A DNA stretch of 64,000 nucleotides, taken from Pomphorhynchus laevis. Taxonomy: Eukaryota; Acanthocephala; Palaeacanthocephala; Echinorhynchida; Pomphorhynchidae. Where the stretch lies: positions 62,001 through 126,000 of the forward strand of contig WNNJ02000758.1 in NCBI GenBank assembly GCA_012934845.2, in the 5' to 3' direction. Numbering within the stretch: position 1 is the first letter of the stretch; each line of letters starts with the position of its first letter. Under the pieces are notes generated by a model, which worked only from the letters and a program-made list of their open reading frames with translations, was not told where the DNA came from and searched no databases. Made by a program: the position numbers and the translations under genes. Of the stretch, positions 54,108 to 64,000 are shown in pieces.

Positions 54108-54214
54108 ATTCCGATCATGTTACTTCTGCTAATCATGGTCAACAGTTGATGAAGAAACTGGCACTTTATATAGACGAACATGACGGAATTGACATCATTG
54201 TCAGCATGTTTAAG
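54108..54214 (+). CDS. Host gene exon 3
   Basis: Acceptor GACGTTTAG|AT, donor AAG|GTAAAA. Two bases complete the GAT (Asp) codon from exon 2; the exon then reads SDHVTSANHGQQLMKKLALY and IDEHDGIDIIVSMFK, ending in phase 0. The upstream stop TGA at 54098 requires the acceptor used here. The amphipathic helices and D-G-I-D-I-I pattern are typical of armadillo/HEAT-like repeats (inference). It joins in phase to exon 4. Confidence 0.7.
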
Positions 54215-55735
54215 GTAAAATGTAGAATTATTTCGAATTTCAGTATATACCTATGAATAATTTATGTTATCTAAAAATGACGTATGATATTTTTTTTCTA
54301 TTTTTTATCACTCTGTCGCTGTGCTCATGATCATACCAAGGTCCAATAAACTGATTATACTGGCGACACTGTTTCCACCTATAAAAGTTTACTTCTGAAG
54401 GAAGGTGTCTGATTAGTAATAAGTTTGAGCTGTCGAAAATTTAAAGGAAAAATATTTATTCAAAAAATAAAAGCTTTTTTAAATTTTTTAATTTAAATAA
54501 ATAATTTAAATACAAATCTTTAGATATACTACGTATATAATTAATGTTTATTTTGCGGTTAAGTGTGTTGTTTTTTAAATATCGAGAAGGTGATTCAAAA
54601 GCTATAAATAATGTTAAAGAATCAAAATTTTGTACTTTAATAGCAGCAAGAATCAATGACAGCTACTGATGCAATTGATAGAGTTCTTATCTAGTTAAGC
54701 GACCAGCGTTATAAGTTGCGAAAATAATAAGGTGATACGCGCAGTCTCATTTTGTCTGGTGTTTGCGAAAACGGTGTTTGCAAATGCTTGTATCTTTAAA
54801 ATCAATGCGATCAAATGCAGAAGGGGACTCCAAGACATTTAAAAATTCAGTGACAAGCATTGAACAAGCCTTTTTGTGTTGTTTAATAACGTAAAAATTA
54901 TGGTACGCTCACGCTGCTTTGCATCACTTATTTAATTATAAATATATATAAACTATTTCTCAACGTGGGAAGATTAGATGCAAGATCAATCTTGTATTAG
55001 CAACCTCTTCCTACGCATTGTTCTACCATTTAATTGATGTTACCTTACTATATGAACGATGACGCTCGTTTGCTGTAATGCTCTAGACGCATCATTTGAT
55101 TTGTAAATTAAAATTTTTTCGAAATATACATTTGCTAGTAGATTAGTGATCATTATGAATAAAAAGTATACTGCTCATTTCATGCATGCTATTTCATACA
55201 TCTAAAATAATTTTCATGTTTTTTTTTAATTTGAATGCGAATTCGATTTGAATGTAATCGATTAGCCCCAATCGATTTTTTTTATTTCATTTAACAGTAG
55301 CATTTAGTTTTTCGTTATGCAAACCTTCAATACATTCATAATGCAGATACATAAATAACAACGCACACATAGTAAAATGGATTGTGACCTTATTAAGCAA
55401 CTTGTAACCCAACAAATGATGTAATGCAGTATTAACATGTTATGAAGCGTGATAATGAATACGTAATTAAACCATCGGTTTTTCAATAATTATAAATTGT
55501 TTGCCGAGAAGATAGTCACCGCAAAAGAGATTTATAAAATTGTCAATCTATGGAAAATCGCAAATCAAACATCTGATGTCTGGTAGCAAATCTAATTGGA
55601 ACGTATAGCAGCCGCTTCACTGAATTGAAGATTTAATACGGACAATAAATTCTTCCTTAAAATTGGTCAGCTTAAAATGTTATTTTCACCTTAAAGTGAT
55701 TACTGTCGTGATGCTGTCAGTGAAATTCGATTATG
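54215..55735 (+). other. Intron 3, first part; nothing recognisable
   Basis: A/T-rich sequence. Small open frames (54456-54656, 55304-55486 on the minus strand) have no motif. No element was recognised. Confidence 0.5.
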
Positions 55736-56165
55736 TATAAACTTTGTTTAGCTAACTGAATCTAAGTATTTTGTACTATTTATAAATTGTAAAAATGAAT
55801 ATTTTATTTTTAAGATTTTATATAATTTTGATTTATACAAAGTAAGAATTTTTAAAAAAGTCAATTTTTATGAGTTGTCTAATAAATAATATACGATTCA
55901 TCAGAATTAATATTAAAGGCAATCAGGAGTAAATGTCATGTCATTTGGGTATGATTCCTATTCCTTGACCCAAAATAGCAGTGAGGCCAAATGCATGCTA
56001 ATTGTATTTGTTCTGCTGAAATTTGATTATTTAGTGTATATTATTCTAATACAATGTATATTGCTTATTATCCATAAATTTTTCCGCTTAAAGAGTTTAA
56101 ATTTATTTTTAATATTATTGTGTTGATTTATATATTTTACTATCTTCTGTTTGGCTTTAATTTTA
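55736..56165 (-). mobile_element. Naiad-like PLE 3' remnant in intron 3
   Basis: It begins (plus order) with GTTTAGCTAACTGAATCTAA (55743), then the tail and a decayed terminal module (55870-56040, GGCAATCAGGAGTAAATG, CCAAATGCATGC), then the RT end (TTATCCATAAATTTTTCCGC at about 56070) to 56165. Confidence 0.65.
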
Positions 56166-56204
56166 TTTTTATATTTTCCGTAGTTTAAATCTGGATCTAT
56201 TAGC

Positions 56205-57265
56205 GATAAAATTTAACTAATAAATCAAGTTTTATGAATTGACTAATAAATAACATACGATATTTCAGAATAAGGATTATAGGTCATCAGGAGGAAATGC
56301 TATTTTATCAGGTTTTGCCTCCTATTCATCGACCCAACGTAGCAGAGGGGTCAAATACATGCTAATGACGTATTGAAAGTGAAAATGCATCTAATGACGT
56401 GCTTTCTCTGATGTGATGTGATTATCTAGTAAAACATCTAATTTTAATATATTTTATTATATAAAAAATTCTTCAATTCGACAGCCTGTCCCAGGTCAAC
56501 ATTAGCGGTCCTATGAACCCATCTGAGCACACCACCAACGAGAATCTAACTGGCTATTGGGATATGATTAGGATCCAGATCGACAAGTGTCTAAATGCGT
56601 TTAATTACATTGATCGACTTCGCGATAATGGATGGAAATCCCAGGTTGATCCGGATATAGATGAACCAGCCAGTAACGCCATCAACAGACCACGATGCTC
56701 GAGAAAATCCTCACATTTGTCACTCAAGACAAAAACGGTGAGTGCTTCATCCCAACGTCGTCCACCTGCTAATAAACATAATGGCCAGAACTGTGAGTCC
56801 GGCAGTAATACCGAGAGCCAGAATGCACCATCCCCGCAGGTGACGCTAGCCGCGACCGAGATAGCTGATTAGGCAAAAACGTCTTCAGGTGAGGCAAAAG
56901 GTGGACAGCACCCTAATCAACGATGTCAAGTGCGAATTCCAAAGTGCTTTAGGCGTGAATAGACCCAACAGATCTACTAAAAATTATTCAGAGACACCCC
57001 TATTAAATGTTAACGGAATTGCATCGCGTTTCGATTTAATCTTCAATCAGCTTACCACATCCTTCTCAATCTCAGAAAGCCGCTCATTCGAAGACATCAC
57101 TAGAAGTTCTGACATTGGGTCTTCTCACGAGGATCTACACCGTGATGCACACGATGAAGCCGGCAATCTTCCTGATGCAGAATTTTAAACTTTCATTATT
57201 TTATTATTTATTATCCATAAAAATGTTTCACTCAAGAGTTTGAATTTATTTTTAATATTACTTTG
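56205..57265 (-). mobile_element. Naiad-like PLE 3' remnant carrying a host-gene fragment
   Basis: The tail GAATTGACTAATAAATAACA (56236) and terminal module (to about 56440) are followed by a 737-bp non-PLE segment. Then the PLE RT end resumes (TTATTATCCATAAAAATG at 57207, CTCAAGAGTTTGAATTTA). In all other copies these two parts are directly joined. A 10-bp repeat ATTTTATTAT at 56451-56460 and 57198-57207 borders the segment. Confidence 0.7.
56461..57197 (+). pseudogene. DLGAP: DLGAP/GKAP-domain gene fragment inside a PLE tail
   Basis: Disks-large-associated proteins are scaffold proteins at synapses and cell junctions; their C-terminal GKAP homology domain is helical. The frame from about 56472 reads SLSQVNISGPMNPSEHTTNE, then NLTGYWDMIRIQIDKCLNAF and NYIDRLRDNGWKSQ, close to the NP...AGFWDLLQLSIEDI...LKANSW segment of GKAP domains (from memory). 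A basic, serine-rich stretch follows. The frame stops at 56872. In the next frame, RQKRLQVRQKVDSTL resumes the expected Arg/Lys helix and runs to a stop at 57188, so there is one frameshift near 56865. It has no introns, more balanced composition, and lies opposite to the PLE strand. The downstream end lacks the usual C-terminal PDZ-ligand. Confidence 0.6.
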
Positions 57266-57359
57266 ATATATATTCCTGCTTATATTCAATCTATGTATTA
57301 AATTGATATATTGAATCCATATATTGAATTAGTGTTTAATTGATGGTTACGAAGCAATA

Positions 57360-58475
57360 GACAATGTCAATTTATTTAAACGTTTCGCATTTACAGTAGG
57401 ATTTTTTATAATCTAGAATAGTAAAAAAGAACAAAATTGCAATAACTGACTGTAGTTTATAAACACGTTTAAGCTATTTTATGTCATTCCATCGAAAAAA
57501 AAAACCGATAAATTTCCTCGCTAGTCTACGTTCGTGTTTGTCCTCAATATTTCCTCTAACAACAATGTAATTTATGCAGTCAAGGGTGTCATGCTTTAAA
57601 GAGTGAGCTACTGCCCCGTCACTAGCATTGCCTGATCCATACTGACCTATTCGTACATTCATTCGTCGCGCTAATATTAGTGACGTTTGACCAACATAGT
57701 GTTTCCCTGCATCCTCACACGAGCCAACATAAACTACGCCTCGCGTTTTAGAATTAACTTCCCCTAAAAGGTAATAGGTCATGTGTGAAAATCACTAATG
57801 ACCTATTACCTTTTAGTATTATTCCTTTTAATACCGAATGGATTGAAAATCGTATAATTTCAACTTGATAGTGGTAAGGTATAATCATTTTGACACGTTC
57901 CTGTATTTTTTGAGTTAGTATTTAGAATATCTTGCTTAGACGTCGTACCCTATTAATCTGGGTTTCGATAAACCTTATCTTATAACCTCGATGTTCAAAT
58001 TTCATTAGCATTATTTGGATGTGTTTTTCAAAATCAGATGGATAGCTGCATGCTCGCTTTATCCGATGAGCTTCATTGTAGACCATATTACATTTTAAAC
58101 TTTTACGGTGCGCTACGTGCATGAAGGTGCAAGGATGGGACTCTGATTTTTTTTGTAAAAATTGTTTTGAAGCTATCTTTATGTTTAAGCATCATAAGGT
58201 CAAGAACATTTACACTGTCACCTACCTCAAATGTTAATTTAAGTGGTCCTTCTATGTTTATTATTTCTTGAAAAAAGAGTAGATTCTCTATATTTCCGGG
58301 CCATAAAAAATATCATCAATATACCTCACATCGCATATTGGTTTTATAGATTTCTTAGCAATCCACACTGATTCGATAGCGTTCATGTAAATATTTGCAA
58401 GAACAGGCGCCATGGGGGTACCCATTGCCGTACCGTAGGTTTGCTGATATCTCTCACTATTAAGTGAGAGGTATC
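57360..58475 (-). mobile_element. Third PLE type (canonical order) in intron 3
   Basis: In minus order: YGTAMGTPMAPVLANIYMNA and DVRYIDDIFYGPE (RT catalytic part, about 58435-58295), LTFEVGDSVNVLDLMMLKHK, SLHLHARSAP-like region, HRIKRACSYPSDFEKHIQIM (58122-57922, RACS motif after RT), then a C-terminal GIY-YIG endonuclease (57782-57474) with RGVVYVGSCEDAGKHYVGQT and LARRMNVRIGQY. The 5' half is missing. Several frame breaks are present. A palindrome CTCTCACTATTAAGTGAGAG at 58451-58470 marks the 5' edge. Confidence 0.7.
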
Positions 58476-58811
58476 ATTACTGAGTCAACAGTAAATGATT
58501 GTTTTAGTATATTAATGTTTTCTTAATAGCAATTAGAGCTATATATATTACACATTTTTGTTTGATTTTATTTATTTTTATAGTACCTTAGTTCAAAATA
58601 TGAATCAATTAAATTATTCAAATGATTTTTAAGAAAAGCGACGTCATTAAATGTTATGTAAATTCGTTTAATTTAATAATTGGATGTATTATGTTTAATC
58701 ATATTTAAATATTAAAATACAAGATACGTTATTTTTCTGTTTTAATAAGCATTTTCGTTACAGTAATCATAACTATAAAATATCATTTTTAATATTTATA
58801 GTTATATTTAG
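58476..58811 (+). other. Intron 3, last part
   Basis: A/T-rich, with a weak Naiad-like RT-end remnant (TTCAAAATATGAATCAATTA at about 58590). It ends in the acceptor TATATTTAG. Confidence 0.45.
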
Positions 58812-59020
58812 GTGCCATTATTTCCAAATGTCCGATACAAATGTCTTGAACTGCTATCATTCTTGTTATCCGTTCCTTATATTACGCTCGGCTTTATTAA
58901 TGCGTATCCTAGATTTTTGCGGCGATTGATTATAATATGTCGGGATCACTCCTCATTGGAATATCGAATTCTAGCTATGCGCAACCTCTACAATCTTATT
59001 GTAACAATAGTTCACTTCAG
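58812..59020 (+). CDS. Host gene exon 4
   Basis: Acceptor ATATTTAG|GTG, donor CTTCAG|GTAAAA. It reads VPLFPNVRYKCLELLSFLLS, VPYITLGFINAYPRFLRRLI and HSSLEYRILAMRNLYNLIVT, starting in phase 0 and ending with two bases (AG) of an Arg codon. It is strongly helical with alternating leucines, like one to two armadillo/HEAT repeats. Composition and the exact fit of both splice sites to the neighbouring exons make this a confident exon. Family not recognised. Confidence 0.75.
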
Positions 59021-59985
59021 GTAAAACAATGACCTATTGTTGTATTTAATTAATTTATTGTATCGTTAATATTAATATATATTAATCACAATATTTAAAT
59101 ATATCTAATTTGTTTGTTATTCATAGTTACGAAGTTTTATCGAATTATATGTGAAGTTATCCAGACATTTGCATTCCATCATTTAATTAAGGGATTTTTT
59201 ATGCCAGTTGCATACTGATTTGTTATACTGAAGTATGTAATTTTCATTCCTTTGTGAATATTATTTACTTTTAGATGCGTTGATGACTATTTGACTGTAT
59301 GTTTCAATAAATAATTGATTTAATGTGCCGATAAAAATTATCATTATTTTGCATTTGTCAATAAACTCAATGCACAACTTAAGGTTGAAGTTGTGCATTG
59401 TCTAGAGGTCAGATTACACAACAGTTTTAATATATTTAGAAGCCATAATATCATTGGCGAAATAGTCAATCCAAATTTAAAAAGAATTGTTGGATTCTTC
59501 ATATATCATTGAGATAGACGTTAAATGAAATAGAAACGAACAATTCTAATGACTGCCGTTTCTTGATATTACGACTTATTAGTAGGCAATACGTCCACTG
59601 ACGGCTGCAAAGGAACGGTATCTATGCGCTGCTAGCAGTGAGAAGTATTCCCTACTGATTAGGTCTTGATAAGAATGATAATCAGTTATTAAGGTTGTTC
59701 GTTTCTACGATATTTCTCTGCAGAATTCAGTTATGAGTATAACTACTGATTAATCTTAATAACAACGAAACATCAGTTATTAGGTTTGTTTGTTTCTACT
59801 TTGTCCTTTATTACAATAAAATATAAAGTAGATTTAATGGCGTTCGTTAGCTAGTCGTTTGCGACTTAATTATATATAAATAAGCTTTATTAAAACATTA
59901 TTATTGATTTTGACCATCAAAAATGTTTTATATTTCGATCGTTTATTACGTTGAATATATTGTTGTCGATTATGGCATATTTGAT

Positions 59986-60147
59986 ATTATTACAAGAAGG
60001 CGAGGAAACAGGACGATTTGTTTTTGATTACAAAAATCCAATATTTCGACGGCACTACGGCACGTCATCTTCAGGGTTGTGTGTTTAAGCTGTTAAATAT
60101 TTTTGTTCAAAACAAATCTTCCTGTTTCCTTGCCTTCTTGTAATAAT
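59986..60147. mobile_element. 162-bp element with ~37-bp terminal inverted repeats
   Basis: The left end ATTATTACAAGAAGGCGAGG and right end CCTTGCCTTCTTGTAATAAT are inverted repeats that extend to GATTTGTTTT. Two to three mismatches occur in about 37 bp. The interior, read on the minus strand, has CTGAAGATGACGTGCCG then GTGCCGTCGAAATATTGG, a stem with the core pattern found at PLE ends. There is no coding capacity. Confidence 0.7.
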
Positions 60148-60789
60148 TCGGATTGGAAACGAATTTTCTATATTTTATATTCTGATTTAATATGTAAAAT
60201 AACCTTTTTTCTAATTAGACGAATAGGCTCAAGCAAGTGCTGCAATCAAAGCGGATTCATGAAATTATATAATTAGATATAAGTAATAGCTTTGCTCGTT
60301 AATTTATAATTTTCTTAGTTGAATAATTTTTAAATTCATTAATTATGTCTTGTGCTTGGATGATTGTATAGATTGGTTGATATTGAATTGCCGGATAATT
60401 GAATCAGATCCAATTGTTTCGAACTGAGGATAACCATAAATTTTAGAATTGTTTTGAACGCTACACCAAAAGTTTTGTTCTACACAAACTCAATGCGCAC
60501 ATCATTGTTAACATCATTATTTAACATCATTATGAATTGTTTAATAATGTTTAATGTAATTGTTCAATGATTATGAATCACTAATTAATAACTATTAATC
60601 ACTATCGGACTGGTTTGTTCATCAAATGTATCATCATCAATTATTATTACATTTATAATACACTCACAATCTCAATAATAAGATTGATATTGAATCATTT
60701 GAAATCATTATTAAACATAAATCTCATCATTAAAATAAGTCAAAATCGGATCAAATATTTTGGTAATACAAATATTCTAAGTTTGATTT

Positions 60790-60905
60790 ATTAATTTGTA
60801 TTAATAAATAATTAATTTATAATTAATAATTAATAAGTATTAATAATTAATTAATAATTAATAAATTAATAATTAATTAATTAATAATTAATTAATTAAT
60901 TAATT
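60790..60905. repeat. TTAATAA simple repeat
   Basis: Runs of TTAATAATTAATTAATAA over about 110 bp. Confidence 0.8.
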
Positions 60906-61035
60906 TCAAATTGCCATTTAAAGCATGTCATGAATCAATTTGAGATTTATGTTTCCAAATAATCTAACTTTTCAAATGCATTCCAAAGTATATATTCCAA
61001 AAGTTTTTTTGTATCTATAAAATACGTATATTTAG

Positions 61036-61230
61036 ACAAGTAGCGTTTTCAAGGACATTAATTGGTATGCAATTGATAGACACGCTTCTAGGCTGCTTGC
61101 AATTCAGAGAGGTCGTAGACGATTTATCCAAAATTGAAAATTTTGTTCACCTTGAAAAATTCATATTTCGGATTTTTATAAAATTGTTTAAAAGCGATGA
61201 ATTCAGTGGGATATGGTCTGATGTCGCCAG
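61036..61230 (+). CDS. Host gene exon 5
   Basis: Acceptor TATATTTAG|A, donor CGCCAG|GTACAT. The first base completes the Arg codon begun in exon 4. It reads QVAFSRTLIGMQLIDTLLGC, LQFREVVDDLSKIENFVHLE and FIKLFKSDEFSGIWSDVA, ending with two bases (phase 2), so at least one more exon must follow. The matching phases of exons 3, 4 and 5 are strong evidence for one transcript. No later exon was found before the L2-like LINE at 61.77 kb. Confidence 0.75.
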
Positions 61231-61765
61231 GTACATATGTAATTCATTTATCACATTTGTGGTTTTTATTAAAAGTAAACTCTCGTTTAAAGCATTTCGT
61301 GATATTCGATGAAATGCCGTTTTCACGATATATTTTATAATAATACGCTTGCTTGTTAATAATGATTTGAGGTATCAACTTACGTTAGCTCTGGATCTTC
61401 AGCAGTAATTGATGTGTTACATCTTGAAACCAAAATGTAACATCTTAATTACTAATCAAAATGCTGTATAAAAACTATTTAAAATTATTGTTATTCTAGA
61501 TATTGTGCACAACATATTTTATGACTTTATAATAAAAGTCATCTTGTCCGATATCTATGCAATATGTTTTATTATAATAAAGCTACGCTATATCATAGTT
61601 TTTGCTTCATAAAATTAACAGCTTAAAAAATTTGCAATAAAATAATCTGAATTCCATCTCTTTAAACGAAAAGAAAATGCTAATTCTTCAAATATTTATT
61701 ATTGATTCAAAAGAATGTATATGTAAAGTTGTTCATCTGATATTTTACGTTCCAAATACGTGCCA
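61231..61765. other. Start of the next intron; nothing recognisable
   Basis: A/T-rich, no coding motif. GTTACATCTTGAAACCAAAA and ATGTAACATCTTAATT form a short repeat near 61415-61455. Confidence 0.45.
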
Positions 61766-64000
61766 TCGCCCGCTTACATGACCACAACAATAAAATCTAA
61801 ATCATGTGTCGAAGAGGTGGGTACGGATGCGGTATTTGAATGTAATAAAGAAGGGAGCGCGGCGGACGTCGAGTGGGAGTTGATTCCAGTAAGAGGGAAT
61901 TACGGGAACGCAGTGATAGAGAGTTGGGGGCGAGTGTCGTCTAAGAAAGGGAGGTGGATGAACGATTAGAATCCGACAGCGATGAGACGAAAAGTTACGA
62001 GAAAAAGGCGGAGTTGTATGCGGATGTGGATTGTGGGCCAGGAGAGTTGGGCAAGATATGTGAATATGTGGTCGAAGCTACTGAGACGAAAGAGCACTCG
62101 AACCACGGAGTTGATTATACGTTGTAGTGGTAGGATGATGGATTTTAGAGAATTGTCGAAAATGCTAAGGTAGCAATCGATTTTAGGGAAAAGAAGCGAT
62201 GAAAGAAAAGACATACAAGAACGGAAGTCGATGAGGGGGCGGATACGGCGGATGTCACTGAGAATTAAGTTAGACTAGCGAACCTTGTTACGGACGAAGG
62301 GTTTAAGCGAAAGGTTATCATCGAAATGTAAGCCTAAGAAAGTGAGATTGTGTACTATGGGGATGATCGATGAGGCAAAGGATACAGTAAGAGGAGATAT
62401 GTTTGGTTTACGGGGTAGGATCCACATTATTTTAGACTTTTCGGGGTTTAGAACGAGATGGAGATTGGAGAGACGTTCGTAGATTGAAGAAAGACAGTTG
62501 AAGGCAAAAATGACAATATCGTTTATGCGATATGCGGGTGCATGAGCATAGATGAGGATGTCATCGGCGTATTGCATGACATAAAGGAAAAAGGTTTGAT
62601 AAACGGAGAGAGATTGCGAAGAAGAAGAGAGAAAAGCAGGGGACCTAGGACTGAACCTTGTGAGACCCCGCTTAAGATAGGGATGGGAGTGGATGATGAT
62701 GAATTAGAACAGACGCGAAAGGAACGGTCGGGTAGATATGAGGCAAACCATGTTACGGAGGAAGAAGAAAATCCGTAATCATAACAAAGGCGATAAATGA
62801 GGACGGAGTTGTCGACAATGTTGAAGGCAGAGGAGATGTCGTGGGAGATGAGAACACTATATAGAGCCTTGTCTCGAGAAATGAGTAAGTCGTTGTAAAA
62901 TTTCATGCAGTCGATTTCTTTGGAGTGATTAGAGCGGAAAGCGGTTTAGAAAGGAGGGTACAGATTGGATGACGAGAGATAAGCGTTGACCTGTATTAAG
63001 ATGAGGCGTTCTAAGAGCTTAGAAAGAGTAGGGAGGAGTTAAATGGGGCGATAAGTGGAAATATGTGAGGTGTCTAGCGATTGTTTCTTAAGGAAGGGAC
63101 GAACGACGGCAGATTTCCGGTGTGAAGGAAAGATACGACTGCGGATGGACGAGTTAAACAATATGGAAGGGATATCCATGAGCATATGGATTTATGTATG
63201 GGGTAAGCAGGGGATCGGCAGTGAGGTTTTGTTGGGCATGAACATGAGGGCAGATGAGATTTCGGCAGGTGAGACGGATAAGATTATAGAGTTCCAGGAG
63301 GATGATGCGAGACGGGGAAGAGTTGTATGGTATGAAGACGCGGTGTTTGAGAGCAACGTGGTAACTTTTGTCTTGAAAATCTCGAATAATCATGTGGATT
63401 GATGTTGTAAGACGAAGAGGACCGAGAAAGGATTAAGTCAAAAGTATACAATAGATACTTAGAGTTAAATGAAGAGTAGATTTTATTCTGCCAGAAGGAG
63501 TTGCATTTGGTACTTAGTAGGTTGAGATGAGACTTGCAAAGAGCAAGATAGGAATCACGAAGAGACGGAGTGAGCGAGCGAATATCACGTCTGAGAGAGC
63601 GATGATAGCTCTCCTCATGATCTCAAGACGAGACCATGAGGAGAGCATGATGTTATTGTGGGAGAGGATAGAGTCGATTTGAGTAAGGCAGAGAGGAGAA
63701 GACGAAGATCAAGATTTCTCCAAGGGCGGCGTAAGATGGTAGGTGTGTGAGGCGGGTGTAGTTGGAAGTGAGATCACCGGTGACGGGAAAGTGATCTGAT
63801 AGATCACCTAGACCAGGATCGGAGATGAACAGTGAGGTATAGGCAGCAAAATGATCGGGGACAGCGATGATGTCGAGTGCCCCGTCAAGGATATGTGTGG
63901 GGACAGTGGAGATGAGTTTGTAATTGTAGTTGGATAGAATGTTGATGAACCGGATGGCATTGGTGGAAGGAGACGGTATAGGTGGATGTTGATAGCGCCA
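61766..64000 (-). mobile_element. L2-like LINE, truncated by the window edge
   Basis: On the minus strand: endonuclease C-terminus (about 64000-63760, with HILDGALDIIAVPDHF and LGDLSDHFPVTGDL), RT (63400-62275) and C-terminus (62260-61970). RT motifs are LLPTLSKLLERLI (about 63035), SVLISHDISSAFNIVDNSVL (catalytic Asp), GVSQGSVLGPLLFSLLLRN and MQYADDILIYAHA (catalytic DD; separate frame). The end has VVRVLFRLSSFDHIFTYLAQ, LSWPTIHIRIQLRLF, as in L2/CR1 elements. It is less A/T-rich than its surroundings. Frames are 63393-63154, 62906-62523, 62577-62275 and 62214-61966, so about three or four breaks. The 3' tail is not visible. Confidence 0.7.
63608..63646. repeat. 17-bp hairpin inside the L2-like LINE
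   Basis: GCTCTCCTCATGATCTC and GAGACCATGAGGAGAGC pair with one mismatch around a 5-base loop. Probably a local inverted duplication. Confidence 0.75.

Larger units (their letters stand above)
59021..61035 (+). other. Host gene intron 4
   Basis: 2.0 kb of A/T-rich DNA. A hairpin CAATGCACAACTT / AAGTTGTGCATTG lies at 59368-59400, and a diverged duplication (CAGTTATTAAGGTTGTTCGT and CAGTTATTAGGTTTGTTTGT) at 59690-59800. It also holds a short TIR element (59986-60147) and a TTAATAATTAA simple repeat (60810-60905). Confidence 0.6.

Noticed and set aside
54690-54730. Possible mini-exon between TAG and GTGATACG
   Set aside because: No frame fits the phase 0 junction between host exons 3 and 4 without a stop.
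61760-63402. Several plus-strand open frames of 60-115 codons
   Set aside because: Antisense shadows of the L2-like LINE, whose motifs read on the minus strand.

Overview
The window reads as AT-rich intron and intergenic DNA from an invertebrate animal. Splice sites are spliceosomal, most of the sequence is retroelement debris, and there is no bacterial gene organisation, rRNA, tRNA or CRISPR array. The mix of elements is typical of invertebrates such as flatworms, cnidarians or arthropods: abundant Penelope-like elements (PLEs) of at least three types, CR1/L2-like and Jockey/R1-like LINEs, and LINE-type elements with a C-terminal restriction-like endonuclease. The CR1-like copy resembles flatworm elements, but the phylum cannot be fixed from this window.

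Layout. 0-5 kb: 3' part of an element ending in a restriction-like endonuclease (family A), then a PLE with its GIY-YIG domain in front of the reverse transcriptase (Naiad-like, permuted), then an N-terminal family A piece. 5-12.7 kb: two head-to-tail copies of one LINE (called LINE-J here). 12.7-19.3 kb: PLE ends, simple AT repeats, a decayed endonuclease-bearing LINE with tandem leader monomers, a second restriction-like endonuclease fragment, and a Penelope-type PLE that is split by LINE-J copy 3 (19.3-23.1 kb). 23-32 kb: a decayed unidentified reading frame, an LTR-retrotransposon fossil, a 280-bp tandem array, a fossil with inverted ends and an RNase H that recalls hepadnaviruses, and a Penelope-type PLE with inverted ends. 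32-34.6 kb: mostly unique AT-rich DNA with one possible exon. 34.7-44 kb: Naiad-like PLE copies in opposing orientations, one split by LINE-J copy 4.

44.6-61.2 kb: five exons of one host gene on the + strand. Splice phases match from exon to exon (1, 1, 0, 2, 2). The protein is helical, with an armadillo/HEAT-like appearance, and is not recognised. Its introns hold PLE ends, a CR1-like LINE inside a family A element, a DLGAP/GKAP-domain fragment embedded in a PLE tail, and a third PLE type. 61.8-64 kb: an L2-like LINE on the - strand that runs off the window.

The main points for follow-up are the structured, hammerhead-like module at the 3' end of the Naiad-like PLEs (about eleven copies), the DLGAP fragment inside such a PLE, two LINE-J copies with clear target-site duplications that share the same disabling deletion, and the hepadna-like RNase H fossil. 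Homology statements rest on reading translated motifs by eye; no searches were run.
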